A stretch of DNA of 42,008 bases from positions 1 through 42,008 of the forward strand of contig JAAYAY010000158.1 in the NCBI GenBank assembly GCA_012719125.1, given 5' to 3'. Origin of the DNA: Planctomycetaceae bacterium. Its GTDB lineage: Bacteria; Planctomycetota; Planctomycetia; Pirellulales; Thermoguttaceae. The notes below the pieces were generated by a model. The model was given only the letters and a program-made list of their open reading frames with translations, was not told the origin of the DNA and made no database searches. The position numbers and the translations under genes were made by a program. Shown piece after piece: positions 32,170 to 40,750 of the stretch. Positions within the stretch are counted from its first letter, which is position 1, and every line of letters starts with the position of its first letter.

Positions 32170-34398
32170 CTAGCGAACGTAGTTTGCGGCCGCGGGAGAC
32201 GCCTGAAACGACACCGGCGACGCCACTGCCGACCGCACGTCGGGCAACGGGATCACGCCCGGATGGAGACGCGAACCTGCCGCCGCACTCCGATCATAAG
32301 CGGCGTCGGGAGGCAAGTCCACAGGGGGCAACGACTCGACCGCCGGCTGGGCCGGCATGACGGCCTGCTGCCCTAGCGAGGCCACCGTAAGGGGCCGGTG
32401 CAGGCGATAGTCGATGCACGGGCGCACCTGGAGGGCCCGGCGTTCGGCGGCATCGTGGTAGGCCGCCGCGGGCCACGCTCCCTCGGCCATGTAGATGCGG
32501 TAGTAGTCGAGGAGGGTCCCTTTGTCGTAGTGGACGTTTTTGACGGCCAAAGCGTACTCGACCCGAGCCCGATGATGGCTGCTCTCGGCATCGGCGCGGC
32601 GGCGCTGGGCTTCGAGCACCAGGTCGAGAGGCGCCTTGTCGGCATCGTAGGCGGCCTCGACGGCGGCCAGTTGCTGGGCCGCCGCCACCCGGCGATTGTA
32701 CGTGGTTCGGACGGAGGCTTCCGCCCGATCCACTTCGGCGATCCCGTTGCTGAGATCGTGAAGGATGACTCGCTGCTGCTCTTTGAGGATCGATTGTTCG
32801 CGGGCCAGGTTGAGTTGGGAGTTGCGGACGGCGACATACGCCCGGCGGTGGCCGATCGGAACGGTCAACTCGACGCCGAGTTGCCATTCCTGGAAATCGC
32901 CGCTCATGAGCGTCTGGTAGGCGTTGTCGAAGGGCGGCTGACCCCACTCCGGATCGATCAACGTCTGGCCCATGCCGCGCCAGCGATAACGTCCTACCAC
33001 GTCGAGATCGGGCAGAAGGAAATTGCGGTTGGCCTTCAATTCCAACTGGCGCATCTTGATGCGCCAACGTTGCTGGCGCAGTTCGGCACGTTCCGAGAGA
33101 GCATCGGCCACGACCTGATTCCAGTCGAAGCGGGTCGGCACCACGTTGGGTTCGTCGCTGGGCCGGATGAGTCGTCCGTCACTGATGGGAATGCCCATGA
33201 GCAATCTCAAGCGGCGTTCGGCAACCTGCACTCCGCCGGTCCCGCGGAAAGTTCCCGCACGACTGCCGTTGTCGGTCTGCGTGCCATCGACGATTCGGCC
33301 CGTCAACGCGTCTTGCACATCTTCTTCAAAGCGGAAGTATTGCTCGCGAGCCTGAGCCTCTTTCTCGGCTTCTCCCCCGCGGCGATTGGCCTCATGGAGG
33401 GCCCGAATGCGGCGCCAGGTTTCCAAGGCGGCATCGCGAGCCACGATCTTGCTGTCGAGGTCGCGATAGGCGTAGTAGAGATCCCAATAGGCGTTTTCGA
33501 CGTTACTCACGTAATCCCGAACGGCCATTTGAAGGTCGGCAACGCTGATATCGGTATTGACCCTTGCCAGCAGCACGCCGCTGAGCAGCCCGGGCGTCTC
33601 GCTGGGCCCGGCAATGCGGTTGAATTCCGCACCCGATCCCTGCAACAGGGGCACACGCATCTCGATCTCGGGGTTCACGTTCCAAACACTGGGAAAGGCG
33701 TTGCCCGGTGCGTTGTTCGAATCGTACTCGACGTACTTCCGTAGCGTCAGTTCCGAGCCAAAGGCCGTCCGCTTGGTCAATTGCGTTTGAAAGACGGCCG
33801 CGTCCTGAACCAGCAGGCGGGTGCCGCCGCCGAAGAACTGGTTATTCAGCGTCCGGTCGTTCTTCTCGAAGAATGCGCTGGTCGAGAATTGGGCGTCGAA
33901 AGCGCTCAAGGCGGCTTCGACGCCATATCGCGGGTCGGTTTCCTGCAAGGCAGGACCGTAGGTTGTCGGGGTGGCGTCGGGCGCTCGGATCACCGTGCCC
34001 CCCAGATCGTTCAGCACCTTGCTGTTGGTCAAGGCGGTTTGAAGCACTTCCTCCAGACGCAGATCCCAGTAGTCCAGTTGGCCGTACTGCTGGATCGTCA
34101 GCGGCGGTGCCGTCTCTTGCGGAGCGACGTCGGTGCAGGCGTCAAGATCGGGGTACTCGATCTCGATCGAGGTGGCCGTGCAGTCGGCGTGTCGGTAGAG
34201 GTGCAGACGAGGCTTGTCGGTACGGCAACCGACGACCACGGCAGCAGCCAGGGTCAAAGCCAGGATGAGAGCAAACCGGGAGCCCCCCCGCCCTGGCGCC
34301 TCGCTCAAGGCAGTACGGCAATGCTCTCGGTCAGTCGTGTTCCGGATCCGTCTCACTTGGTTATGCCCAAATGCCAAGGTGCTGCCCGCAAGAGTCAC
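32170..34398 (-). CDS. TolC-family outer-membrane efflux lipoprotein
   Basis: A protein of up to 742 residues. LILALTLAAAVVVGC gives a lipobox cysteine at residue 58 in this numbering; the GTG at 34398 is the upper limit and the true start may be a downstream GTG or TTG, since no ribosome site is clear. Two alternating beta/long-helix repeats of the outer-membrane efflux family follow (VADLQMAVRDYVSNVENAYWDLYYAYRDLDSKIVARDAALETWRRI and IAEVDRAEASVRTTYNRRVAAAQQLAAVEAAYDADKAPLDLVLEAQRRRADAE regions). An extra N-terminal stretch (~60-180) exceeds the usual family length. It is divergent from the GAF-HlyD gene and is the presumed outer-membrane channel of the export system. Confidence 0.88.
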   Translation of the reverse strand: MTLAGSTLAFGHNQVRRIRNTTDREHCRTALSEAPGRGGSRFALILALTLAAAVVVGCRTDKPRLHLYRHADCTATSIEIEYPDLDACTDVAPQETAPPLTIQQYGQLDYWDLRLEEVLQTALTNSKVLNDLGGTVIRAPDATPTTYGPALQETDPRYGVEAALSAFDAQFSTSAFFEKNDRTLNNQFFGGGTRLLVQDAAVFQTQLTKRTAFGSELTLRKYVEYDSNNAPGNAFPSVWNVNPEIEMRVPLLQGSGAEFNRIAGPSETPGLLSGVLLARVNTDISVADLQMAVRDYVSNVENAYWDLYYAYRDLDSKIVARDAALETWRRIRALHEANRRGGEAEKEAQAREQYFRFEEDVQDALTGRIVDGTQTDNGSRAGTFRGTGGVQVAERRLRLLMGIPISDGRLIRPSDEPNVVPTRFDWNQVVADALSERAELRQQRWRIKMRQLELKANRNFLLPDLDVVGRYRWRGMGQTLIDPEWGQPPFDNAYQTLMSGDFQEWQLGVELTVPIGHRRAYVAVRNSQLNLAREQSILKEQQRVILHDLSNGIAEVDRAEASVRTTYNRRVAAAQQLAAVEAAYDADKAPLDLVLEAQRRRADAESSHHRARVEYALAVKNVHYDKGTLLDYYRIYMAEGAWPAAAYHDAAERRALQVRPCIDYRLHRPLTVASLGQQAVMPAQPAVESLPPVDLPPDAAYDRSAAAGSRLHPGVIPLPDVRSAVASPVSFQASPAAANYVR

Positions 34399-34658
34399 GC
34401 ATGTTTCCCGAACCGGTCAGGCGTTACGGACTCTCTATTTACCCGGCGTTACCGGAAACGCATCGACAACGGGCCCTTGGCGGCGCACAATGCCGCCTCA
34501 TCCTTTTAGTCGGCACTTTGCAGTCCGTTTGGTCGGGTTTTTCGGGATATATGACCACAACAGCAGGTTCATTCTGGGCTGACTATAATGGAAGGTGAAT
34601 TGGAGCACACGCAATCGTCTGACGTAGCGTAAACCGGTGGCTCTGGAATCAGGCTTTG
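34399..34658. promoter_or_regulatory. Divergent intergenic region of the export locus
   Basis: The 260 bases between the divergent TolC-like and GAF-HlyD genes must carry both promoters. It is noticeably more AT-rich near 34500-34620 than its surroundings. I cannot assign a -35/-10 pair with confidence. Confidence 0.35.
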
Positions 34659-36638
34659 ATGTCCAACCCTCTGCATTCCGACTCTCGCAAAACGAGCGCC
34701 AGCCCGGCCCTTGAACCGGATGCGGTAATCGAACGTCTGGCCGCACTCGCCGAACACGAGACGAACGAGTCGGATTTCTATCGCGCGTTGGTTCGAGACC
34801 TAGTTGGTGCGACGGGCGGATACGGGGCTGCCGTATGGACACTGGAGGCCGGCAATTTCCGGCGGGCAGAACAGCTCGGGCTGAATCATTCCCTCGCGCC
34901 CACGCAGTCCCATCGCACGCTGCTTGACGAGACGCTCTCGGGCAACGACTGCCGGGTCTTTCGCGACGAATCCCAGGCAGAGGCCGTTGAGGTACTTTGC
35001 CCCTGGCGGGTCGACGAGGTGCTCTGCGGAGTAGTCGAATTGCGTCAGAAAGCCGATGTCTCTGCGGCGGCCCTGGCCGGGCAACAGCGGTTTGTCAACG
35101 TGATTGCCGAACTGATAAGAACTTTCTACCGCAGCGCCCGCATGGCCGAGACGGGACGGCGCGAACAGCGATGGCTTGAGATCGATCGATTCGCTCAGGA
35201 GGTCCACCGGCCGGTCGAACTGGAGGCAACCGCCTACGCGGTGGCCAATGAAGGCCGGCGCCTGGCGAACTGCGACCGGTTGACGGTGCTGGTTCGACGC
35301 CGGCAGCGTTGGAAAGCCATTGCGGTCAGCGGCTGCGACCGAGTCAATCACCGTTCATCGACGATTGCCCATCTGGAACTGCTGGCACGCCTAGTGGCGG
35401 CACACAACCGGCCGGTCTGGTCCGGTGCCGGACACGAAGCGCCGCCGGAACTCGAGGAGCCGCTCGACGACTATCATGACGTCAGTTCCTCCAGGCTTCT
35501 CGGACTGATGCCCCTGTCGTTGGCCCGGGGGGAAAAAGAGGACGACGGATCGGCTGACTCGGAACCGTTCGCCGTGCTCGTCTTCGAACGTTTCGACGAG
35601 ATTGAATCCAGCGACATGGCTGATCGCTGCGGCGCGGTGTGCCGGCACAGCGCCGTCGCGCTACATCGCAGCCTGGCTCACGAAGAAATGCCGCTTCACA
35701 GCCTGAGCCGCTTGCTTGACCGTTCCGCCTGGGTGAAGCGGATTCGTCATCAGCCCCTTACGCTGCTGTTTGCCGCCTTGCTGGCTGCGGTTCTGCTGCT
35801 CCTGGCCGCGGTTCCGGTTCCGCTCCGAGTGGAGGCCACCGGCACGCTGCAACCGCGGACGCAACGGCACCTGTTTGCCCCGTCCGATGCCGTCGTCGAA
35901 CGGCTCCTGGTGCGCGAGGCGGGAGAAGACGTATCCGCCGATCAGGAGCTGATTCAACTCCGAGACCCGGAGTTGCAGTACGAAATCGAGCGAGTCCTCG
36001 GCGAACTCGAAACCGCCCGCAAACAACTGGCCGGAATCGAGGCCGAGCGAATCCGTGCGGATCGCGCCAGCCGGAGCGATCTGCGGGACGCGGCACAACG
36101 CTCGGCAGAGGAGGAATCGCTGAAGAAGCAGCTTGAAGGGCTCGAGCGGCAACAGGAACTCCTCGAAACGCGGCGGGAGAAGCTGAACCTGCGCAGCCCC
36201 ATCGACGGACAATTGCTCACCTGGAACGCCGAACAACTCCTGCGATCGCGGCCGGTCGGCCGCGGCCAGATACTCCTGACGGTGGCCGACCTCCGGGGCC
36301 CCTGGGTGTTGGAACTCGAAATTCCCGACGATCGAATCGCCGATGTCACAAGAGCCGTGTCCGATCGGGAGCGACCCCTCGACGCGCATTTCATTCTGGC
36401 GACGGCGCCCGAGACTCGTTACAGCGGGAAACTCGAGTCGATTGCGCCCGCCACCGACGTGCGAAGCGATCGCGGCCCGACCGTGTTCGCCGTCGTTGGG
36501 CCCGACGACCAGGCCACGATGCAAACGCTCCGGCCGGGAGCGAGCGTCGTCGCCAAGATCGATTGCGGTCGCCGCAGTCTGTTGTACGTGATGACCCGCG
36601 GGCTGCTGCGGGCAATTCGATCGCGCGTTCTGTTCTGA
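34659..36638 (+). CDS. GAF-domain/HlyD-type membrane fusion protein
   Basis: A 659-residue protein; the ATG at 34659 is preferred over the adjacent TTG. Residues ~20-150 and ~170-345 look like two tandem GAF domains, cytoplasmic sensing modules. One membrane span follows (~366-386, LTLLFAALLAAVLLLLAAVPVPL). A periplasmic adaptor comes next: a biotinyl-lipoyl half motif (TGTLQPRTQRHLFAPSDAVVERLLVREAGEDVSADQELIQL region), a long coiled coil (~440-510) and the closing half-motif LNLRSPIDGQL. A cytosolic GAF pair on an adaptor is unusual for efflux systems and suggests ligand-controlled export. It is the first gene of a three-gene run. Confidence 0.82.
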   Translation: MSNPLHSDSRKTSASPALEPDAVIERLAALAEHETNESDFYRALVRDLVGATGGYGAAVWTLEAGNFRRAEQLGLNHSLAPTQSHRTLLDETLSGNDCRVFRDESQAEAVEVLCPWRVDEVLCGVVELRQKADVSAAALAGQQRFVNVIAELIRTFYRSARMAETGRREQRWLEIDRFAQEVHRPVELEATAYAVANEGRRLANCDRLTVLVRRRQRWKAIAVSGCDRVNHRSSTIAHLELLARLVAAHNRPVWSGAGHEAPPELEEPLDDYHDVSSSRLLGLMPLSLARGEKEDDGSADSEPFAVLVFERFDEIESSDMADRCGAVCRHSAVALHRSLAHEEMPLHSLSRLLDRSAWVKRIRHQPLTLLFAALLAAVLLLLAAVPVPLRVEATGTLQPRTQRHLFAPSDAVVERLLVREAGEDVSADQELIQLRDPELQYEIERVLGELETARKQLAGIEAERIRADRASRSDLRDAAQRSAEEESLKKQLEGLERQQELLETRREKLNLRSPIDGQLLTWNAEQLLRSRPVGRGQILLTVADLRGPWVLELEIPDDRIADVTRAVSDRERPLDAHFILATAPETRYSGKLESIAPATDVRSDRGPTVFAVVGPDDQATMQTLRPGASVVAKIDCGRRSLLYVMTRGLLRAIRSRVLF

Positions 36639-36661
36639 TTCTGCTATTGGGAAACACCCGA

Positions 36662-37606
36662 ATGATACTTCTCAGATCTGGCTTCAAAGTCTCGTTGATC
36701 GTTGCGGCACTGCTTGCCGTTGAGACGATTGCTCACGGCGGCGAAGTGCTGCGGATCGACTCGGTGGTGCTCGAACTGATCGAACAGTCGGACGTGCCGG
36801 CCCGCGATCCGGGCGTGATCGAGGCGATTTCAGTGAAGGAAGGCGATCTCGTCAAGAAAGGGGACACACTCGTCAAGCTGGATACGGCCGAGGCAGAACT
36901 CGATGTGGCTCATGCCAGGCTGGAATGGGATATCGCCCGGCAGGAAGCGAAGAACGACGTGGACGTGCGTTTCGCCCGGAAGTCGCTCGAAGTGGCGGAG
37001 GCCGAACTGCAGCGGGCGCTGGATTCGGTGGAAAACTATCCCAAGAGTGTCTCGGCCACGGAATTGGATCGGCTGAAGCTGACGGTCGAGCGAACCGGCC
37101 TGGAAATCGAACAGGCCCAACACGTGTTGAACGTGGCCGAGATGACGGCCGCCTTGAAAGGTACCGCCTTCGAAGCGGCGGAACAGAAGCTCGACCGGCA
37201 AACGATCCGCGCCCCGATCGACGGCGTCGTCGTTCAAGTCTATCGGCACAACGGAGAATGGGTCGAACCGGGCCAGCAGGTTGTGAGGATCCTGCGCATG
37301 GACCGGCTCCGGGCCGTGGGTTTCGTGGCCGCGGCACAACTGGATGCAGCTCCGCTCGGCTCGGCCGTCGAACTGCTCGTCAAGCCGGGCGAGAAGGCGG
37401 CCAGGACGTTCTCGGGAACGCTTGTGTATGTGAGCCCGGAGGTCGATCCCGTCAACGACCAGGTGCGCGTCTGGGCGGAGGTCGACAATCCCGAAATGCA
37501 GCTCAAGCCGGGCATGCGCGGCGCGATGATCGTCAGGCCCGGCGGGGAAGAATCGAAGGAGCATTCTGCCGGCCAGGCGGAAGCCCACGACATGCCGGCC
37601 AGGTAG
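36662..37606 (+). CDS. HlyD-type periplasmic adaptor
   Basis: A 314-residue secreted adaptor with a signal peptide (MILLRSGFKVSLIVAALLAVETIAHG). The ATG at 36662 is chosen because the longer open frame runs into the previous gene. Lipoyl halves at residues ~45-75 (VPARDPGVIEAISVKEGDLVKKGDTLVKLD) and ~180-215 (LDRQTIRAPIDGVVVQVYRHNGEWVEPGQQV) flank a coiled coil (~75-180), and a beta-barrel domain ends the protein. It joins inner-membrane components to a TolC channel. It begins 23 bases after the GAF-HlyD stop. Confidence 0.88.
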   Translation: MILLRSGFKVSLIVAALLAVETIAHGGEVLRIDSVVLELIEQSDVPARDPGVIEAISVKEGDLVKKGDTLVKLDTAEAELDVAHARLEWDIARQEAKNDVDVRFARKSLEVAEAELQRALDSVENYPKSVSATELDRLKLTVERTGLEIEQAQHVLNVAEMTAALKGTAFEAAEQKLDRQTIRAPIDGVVVQVYRHNGEWVEPGQQVVRILRMDRLRAVGFVAAAQLDAAPLGSAVELLVKPGEKAARTFSGTLVYVSPEVDPVNDQVRVWAEVDNPEMQLKPGMRGAMIVRPGGEESKEHSAGQAEAHDMPAR

Positions 37607-37630
37607 CCACGCAAACAAGATTGATCGACA

Positions 37631-39841
37631 ATGACCACGAAGTCGAGCACAGATTCGGCGACCCAGCGACCGTTGCGAATACGTGCGCGCGGGGATCTGG
37701 AGTTCTTTCCGCAACGATTCGGCCGGCGGCAGTACTGGGTGGTGAAGGACCCCGTGGCGCTGCGCTATTATCAGTTGCGGGAAGAAGAGTACGCGATTCT
37801 GCGATCGCTCGACGGGCGGATCAGCCTGGCGGAGGTGGTGAGCCGCTTCGAGCGGAGATTCGCGCCGCGCCGCGTCACGGAAAACCAGGTCGCGCACTTC
37901 CTTGGCAACCTCCACGGTCTGGGGCTGGTACTCTCGCAGCATCTTGGGCAAGGGGACACGTTGCTCGAACGCGGGCGGCAGCAGCAGCGCCGCGTCTTTC
38001 GGGCGGCTGCGTCGAACGTGCTGGCCGTTCGTTTGCCCGGCATCGATCCGCAACGCCTCCTCGATCGCGTGTATCCGCCGCTGGCCTGGCTGTTCCGCCC
38101 CGGGTGCATCACGGGTGCCATCGTGTTGATGGTCGCTGCGTTATTGACAGTCCTGCTGGAACCGGGGGCGGTGGCCGCTCGGCTGCCCGAAATGCAGGCG
38201 TTCTTCGGTCCCGCGAATCTGGTCTGGTTGGTTGTGTGCCTGGGAGCCGTCAAAATCCTCCACGAATTGGGGCACGCCTTGGCCTGCCGCCACTTTGGCT
38301 GCCGCTGCCACGAAGTCGGGTTGATGTTTCTTGTCTTCGCACCGTGTCTCTACTGCGACGTGACCGATGCATGGACGCTGACCGACAAGCGGCAGAGAAT
38401 GGCCGTCACGGCCGCAGGCATCTATGTGGAACTGGTGCTGGCGTCGATGGCGGCCTTCCTCTGGTGGCTTACGACCGAGAGCCTGCTGCACGCGTTGTGT
38501 CTGAATGTCATGGTCCTCTGTTCTGTCAACACCGTCTTTCTCAACGGCAATCCACTGCTGCGCTACGACGGTTACTATCTTCTCTCCGACTGGCTCGAAG
38601 TACCGAATCTCTGGCAGCGTAGCCGCGCTGTACTCTCCAACGCCGCCGGACGCTTGTTGCTTGCCTCGCCGAACAAGCCGGCATTACCGGAAGATCGCCC
38701 GGTCCTTCTGGGTATCTACGGAGTCCTCTCGGTCGTCTATCGCTTCGTTGTGATCGTCGCGATTCTGGGATTGCTCTATCGCGTTCTGCGCCCCATGGAA
38801 CTCGAAATCCTGGCCCACGCAGTCACGGCAATGACGATCGTCGGCCTGCTCGCAGCCCCGTTGTCGGCATTCGTACGCTCCGGCAAGGTGCCGCGAACTG
38901 AAGGCCGCGGACGCGGACGTCGCGGACCGCTGCTGCTGGTTTTGGCCACGGTTGCGGTCGCCGTTTGCCTCATTCCTTTGCCTTGTCGCGTGCGGGCCCC
39001 GGTCCTGATTGAGGCAGACGGGGCGGAACACGTATACGCGACGGTTCCCGGGCGAATGGTCTCTGCCTGCCGCGCCGGCCAGAAGATCGACGAAGGCGAG
39101 ACGTTGGTCGTGTTGGAGAATGACGACCTTGCCCTGCAAATCGCCAAGTTGACCGCGCAAGCAACCCAACAGGAGGTCGAGGTCAGAACTCTGGAGGCAC
39201 GCCGCGGGAACGATCCGGTCGCGGCCGCGGAATTGCCGGCGGCGAAGGAGTTGCTGGCGGCGATTCGCTCACGGCTCGTTGCGCGACAGGAGGAAGCGGA
39301 TCAACTCATTCGCAAGGCGCCTCGGGGCGGAATCGTGATTCCGGCACCGGCCAGGAGCGTCCCCTCGAGAGACAAGATTGCGTTAGCTTCCTGGCACGGT
39401 TTGCCTACCGACGAGCGAAATCAAGGGGCGTTCCTGGAAACGGGCACGCTTCTTTGTTCGATCGGTGACTTGGATCGTCTGCGGGCCGTGGTCTATTTGG
39501 GCGAAGAGGACGTCCAATTGGTCCGGACGGGCGATTCGGCCCGAATTCTCCTCGACCAGTCGGAGCGCGTAATCCTGGAAGGCCGGGTGCGGCAAATCGA
39601 TGCTTCGAGATTGGAGGCCGTGCCCCCTCAACTCGCGGTTCTCGGCACGATTCCAAGTGTTCACGACAAGGACCTTGCACGTCCAGTCGAAACGTACTAT
39701 CAGATCGAGATCGCCCTGGACGACACAACCGCAGTTCAGATGGTTGGACTCCGCGGGCAAGCCAGAATCACCGTCCGCCCCCAGTCGATCGCTCAGCGCG
39801 TCGTCCGCTTCCTCGGACGCACGTTCCGCCGCGTGCGCTGA
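37631..39841 (+). CDS. PqqD-like / M50 site-2 protease / HlyD fusion protein
   Basis: A 736-residue multi-domain membrane protein starting 24 bases after the HlyD adaptor. Residues ~20-105 resemble PqqD, a small peptide-binding domain (QYWVVKDPVALRYYQLREEEYAILRSLDG). Membrane spans surround the zinc protease motif HELGH (H211, E212, H215), and the likely third ligand lies in NGNPLLRYDGYY (D313), as in S2P/M50 proteases. A span at ~432-450 leads to a HlyD-like periplasmic segment with two lipoyl-type stretches (EHVYATVPGRMVSACRAGQKIDEGETLVVLE) and a short coiled coil. The family is known in planctomycetes but the function of the fusion is not established. Confidence 0.88.
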   Translation: MTTKSSTDSATQRPLRIRARGDLEFFPQRFGRRQYWVVKDPVALRYYQLREEEYAILRSLDGRISLAEVVSRFERRFAPRRVTENQVAHFLGNLHGLGLVLSQHLGQGDTLLERGRQQQRRVFRAAASNVLAVRLPGIDPQRLLDRVYPPLAWLFRPGCITGAIVLMVAALLTVLLEPGAVAARLPEMQAFFGPANLVWLVVCLGAVKILHELGHALACRHFGCRCHEVGLMFLVFAPCLYCDVTDAWTLTDKRQRMAVTAAGIYVELVLASMAAFLWWLTTESLLHALCLNVMVLCSVNTVFLNGNPLLRYDGYYLLSDWLEVPNLWQRSRAVLSNAAGRLLLASPNKPALPEDRPVLLGIYGVLSVVYRFVVIVAILGLLYRVLRPMELEILAHAVTAMTIVGLLAAPLSAFVRSGKVPRTEGRGRGRRGPLLLVLATVAVAVCLIPLPCRVRAPVLIEADGAEHVYATVPGRMVSACRAGQKIDEGETLVVLENDDLALQIAKLTAQATQQEVEVRTLEARRGNDPVAAAELPAAKELLAAIRSRLVARQEEADQLIRKAPRGGIVIPAPARSVPSRDKIALASWHGLPTDERNQGAFLETGTLLCSIGDLDRLRAVVYLGEEDVQLVRTGDSARILLDQSERVILEGRVRQIDASRLEAVPPQLAVLGTIPSVHDKDLARPVETYYQIEIALDDTTAVQMVGLRGQARITVRPQSIAQRVVRFLGRTFRRVR

Positions 39842-39846
39842 CGCTG

Positions 39847-40449
39847 TTACGGCAGCAGGAAGATCAACCCCGTGGCCGTGCCGGCCTGGGCAACTCCACC
39901 GGCAACGCTGAATCGCGGCCGGTAGTATCGCAGCGGCGTGGGAGTGCCGGGCCGTTCGTGCCCCAGCGTGTAGACGCAGTCGCAGGTCGGCTCGGCCACC
40001 AAACGATACGGGAGAATTGCGGCATTGCCGACAAAATGGGCCGCTGAAGCGAAAGGCTGGGCGAGCCCCAACGAGTAGCCGTGGCGTTCCAGGGACGGAT
40101 TCTCGAAATAGAGCGGCCGATGACAAGTACTCGGCGCTTGCCAGTGATAGACGGTCCAAGGTCCTTCCGCAGACTGCTCTGGAGCCGCCACTCGTTCGAC
40201 AGGAAGTCCCGACCCGGCGTAGTCCGTCGGCAACCGGCCGTCTTGAGGCGCGATGTTCGTGCCGAGACTGCCGATCGGTTTGATCGGCTCGGGCATCCCT
40301 TCTGCCAGCGAGCCTGCCGTACTCGGACCCCCTCCCAAGGACTGCCGCCGTGCGTACGGTCCACCGTTCAGCTCGCCTCCGCTGCACTCACACACAGCCC
40401 CCCCAATCAGGGCAGTCGCCAACAGCATTGCCGAGAACGTTCGTTTCAT
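39847..40449 (-). CDS. Planctomycete-type secreted protein of unknown function
   Basis: A 200-residue protein with a signal peptide (MKRTFSAMLLATALIGGAVCECSG). The ATG at 40449 follows AAGGAAG. The block RPLYFENPSLERHGY and the tail LVAEPTCDCVYTLGHERPGTPTPLRYYRPRFS recur in a conserved family I associate with planctomycetes; no function is known. Four cysteines lie in the mature part or signal region. Its stop lies five bases from the stop of the M50 fusion gene, with which it converges. Surface or periplasmic location is inferred. Confidence 0.8.
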   Translation of the reverse strand: MKRTFSAMLLATALIGGAVCECSGGELNGGPYARRQSLGGGPSTAGSLAEGMPEPIKPIGSLGTNIAPQDGRLPTDYAGSGLPVERVAAPEQSAEGPWTVYHWQAPSTCHRPLYFENPSLERHGYSLGLAQPFASAAHFVGNAAILPYRLVAEPTCDCVYTLGHERPGTPTPLRYYRPRFSVAGGVAQAGTATGLIFLLP

Positions 40450-40750
40450 GGGTCGCTTCCTTGGTCCCCAACTGGGTAGCGTGTTCTGCGCGCATTCTTA
40501 GCCACCACGGAATTTGTTTCGGCGTTTCGGCCAATTGGCTTGGGCAATTCCCGTCGAGCACGCTTGGATACCCCGCTAAAGGTGTGGTTCTGCGCGCAGT
40601 TTTTTGTCAGCCGCGGCTGTGTAAATTTGCACGTCCGGCCCGTTCTGGTTATCCTGAAAGGTTGAGATCCGACGCTGTGGGGAACCCCATTCCGCCATCT
40701 GATCGTCTAATGGCGGGCACCCTTCGTCTTTCCCTTCAGGGGCACCGTTC
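40450..40750. other. Divergent interval before the PKD protein gene
   Basis: No gene is supported; the upstream stop in the PKD frame is at 40700-40702. The interval must carry promoters for the secreted protein on the minus strand and the PKD protein on the plus strand. An AGGGG site lies about nine bases before the ATG at 40751. I see no strong palindrome. Confidence 0.45.

Noticed and set aside
32398-33744. A 448-codon plus-strand open frame inside the TolC-like gene
   Set aside because: It is a complement shadow; the TolC-like reading frame shows the family's helical repeats and a lipobox.
36830-38053. A 407-codon minus-strand open frame across the HlyD and M50 genes
   Set aside because: It spans two well-supported plus-strand genes and their junction and carries no motif.
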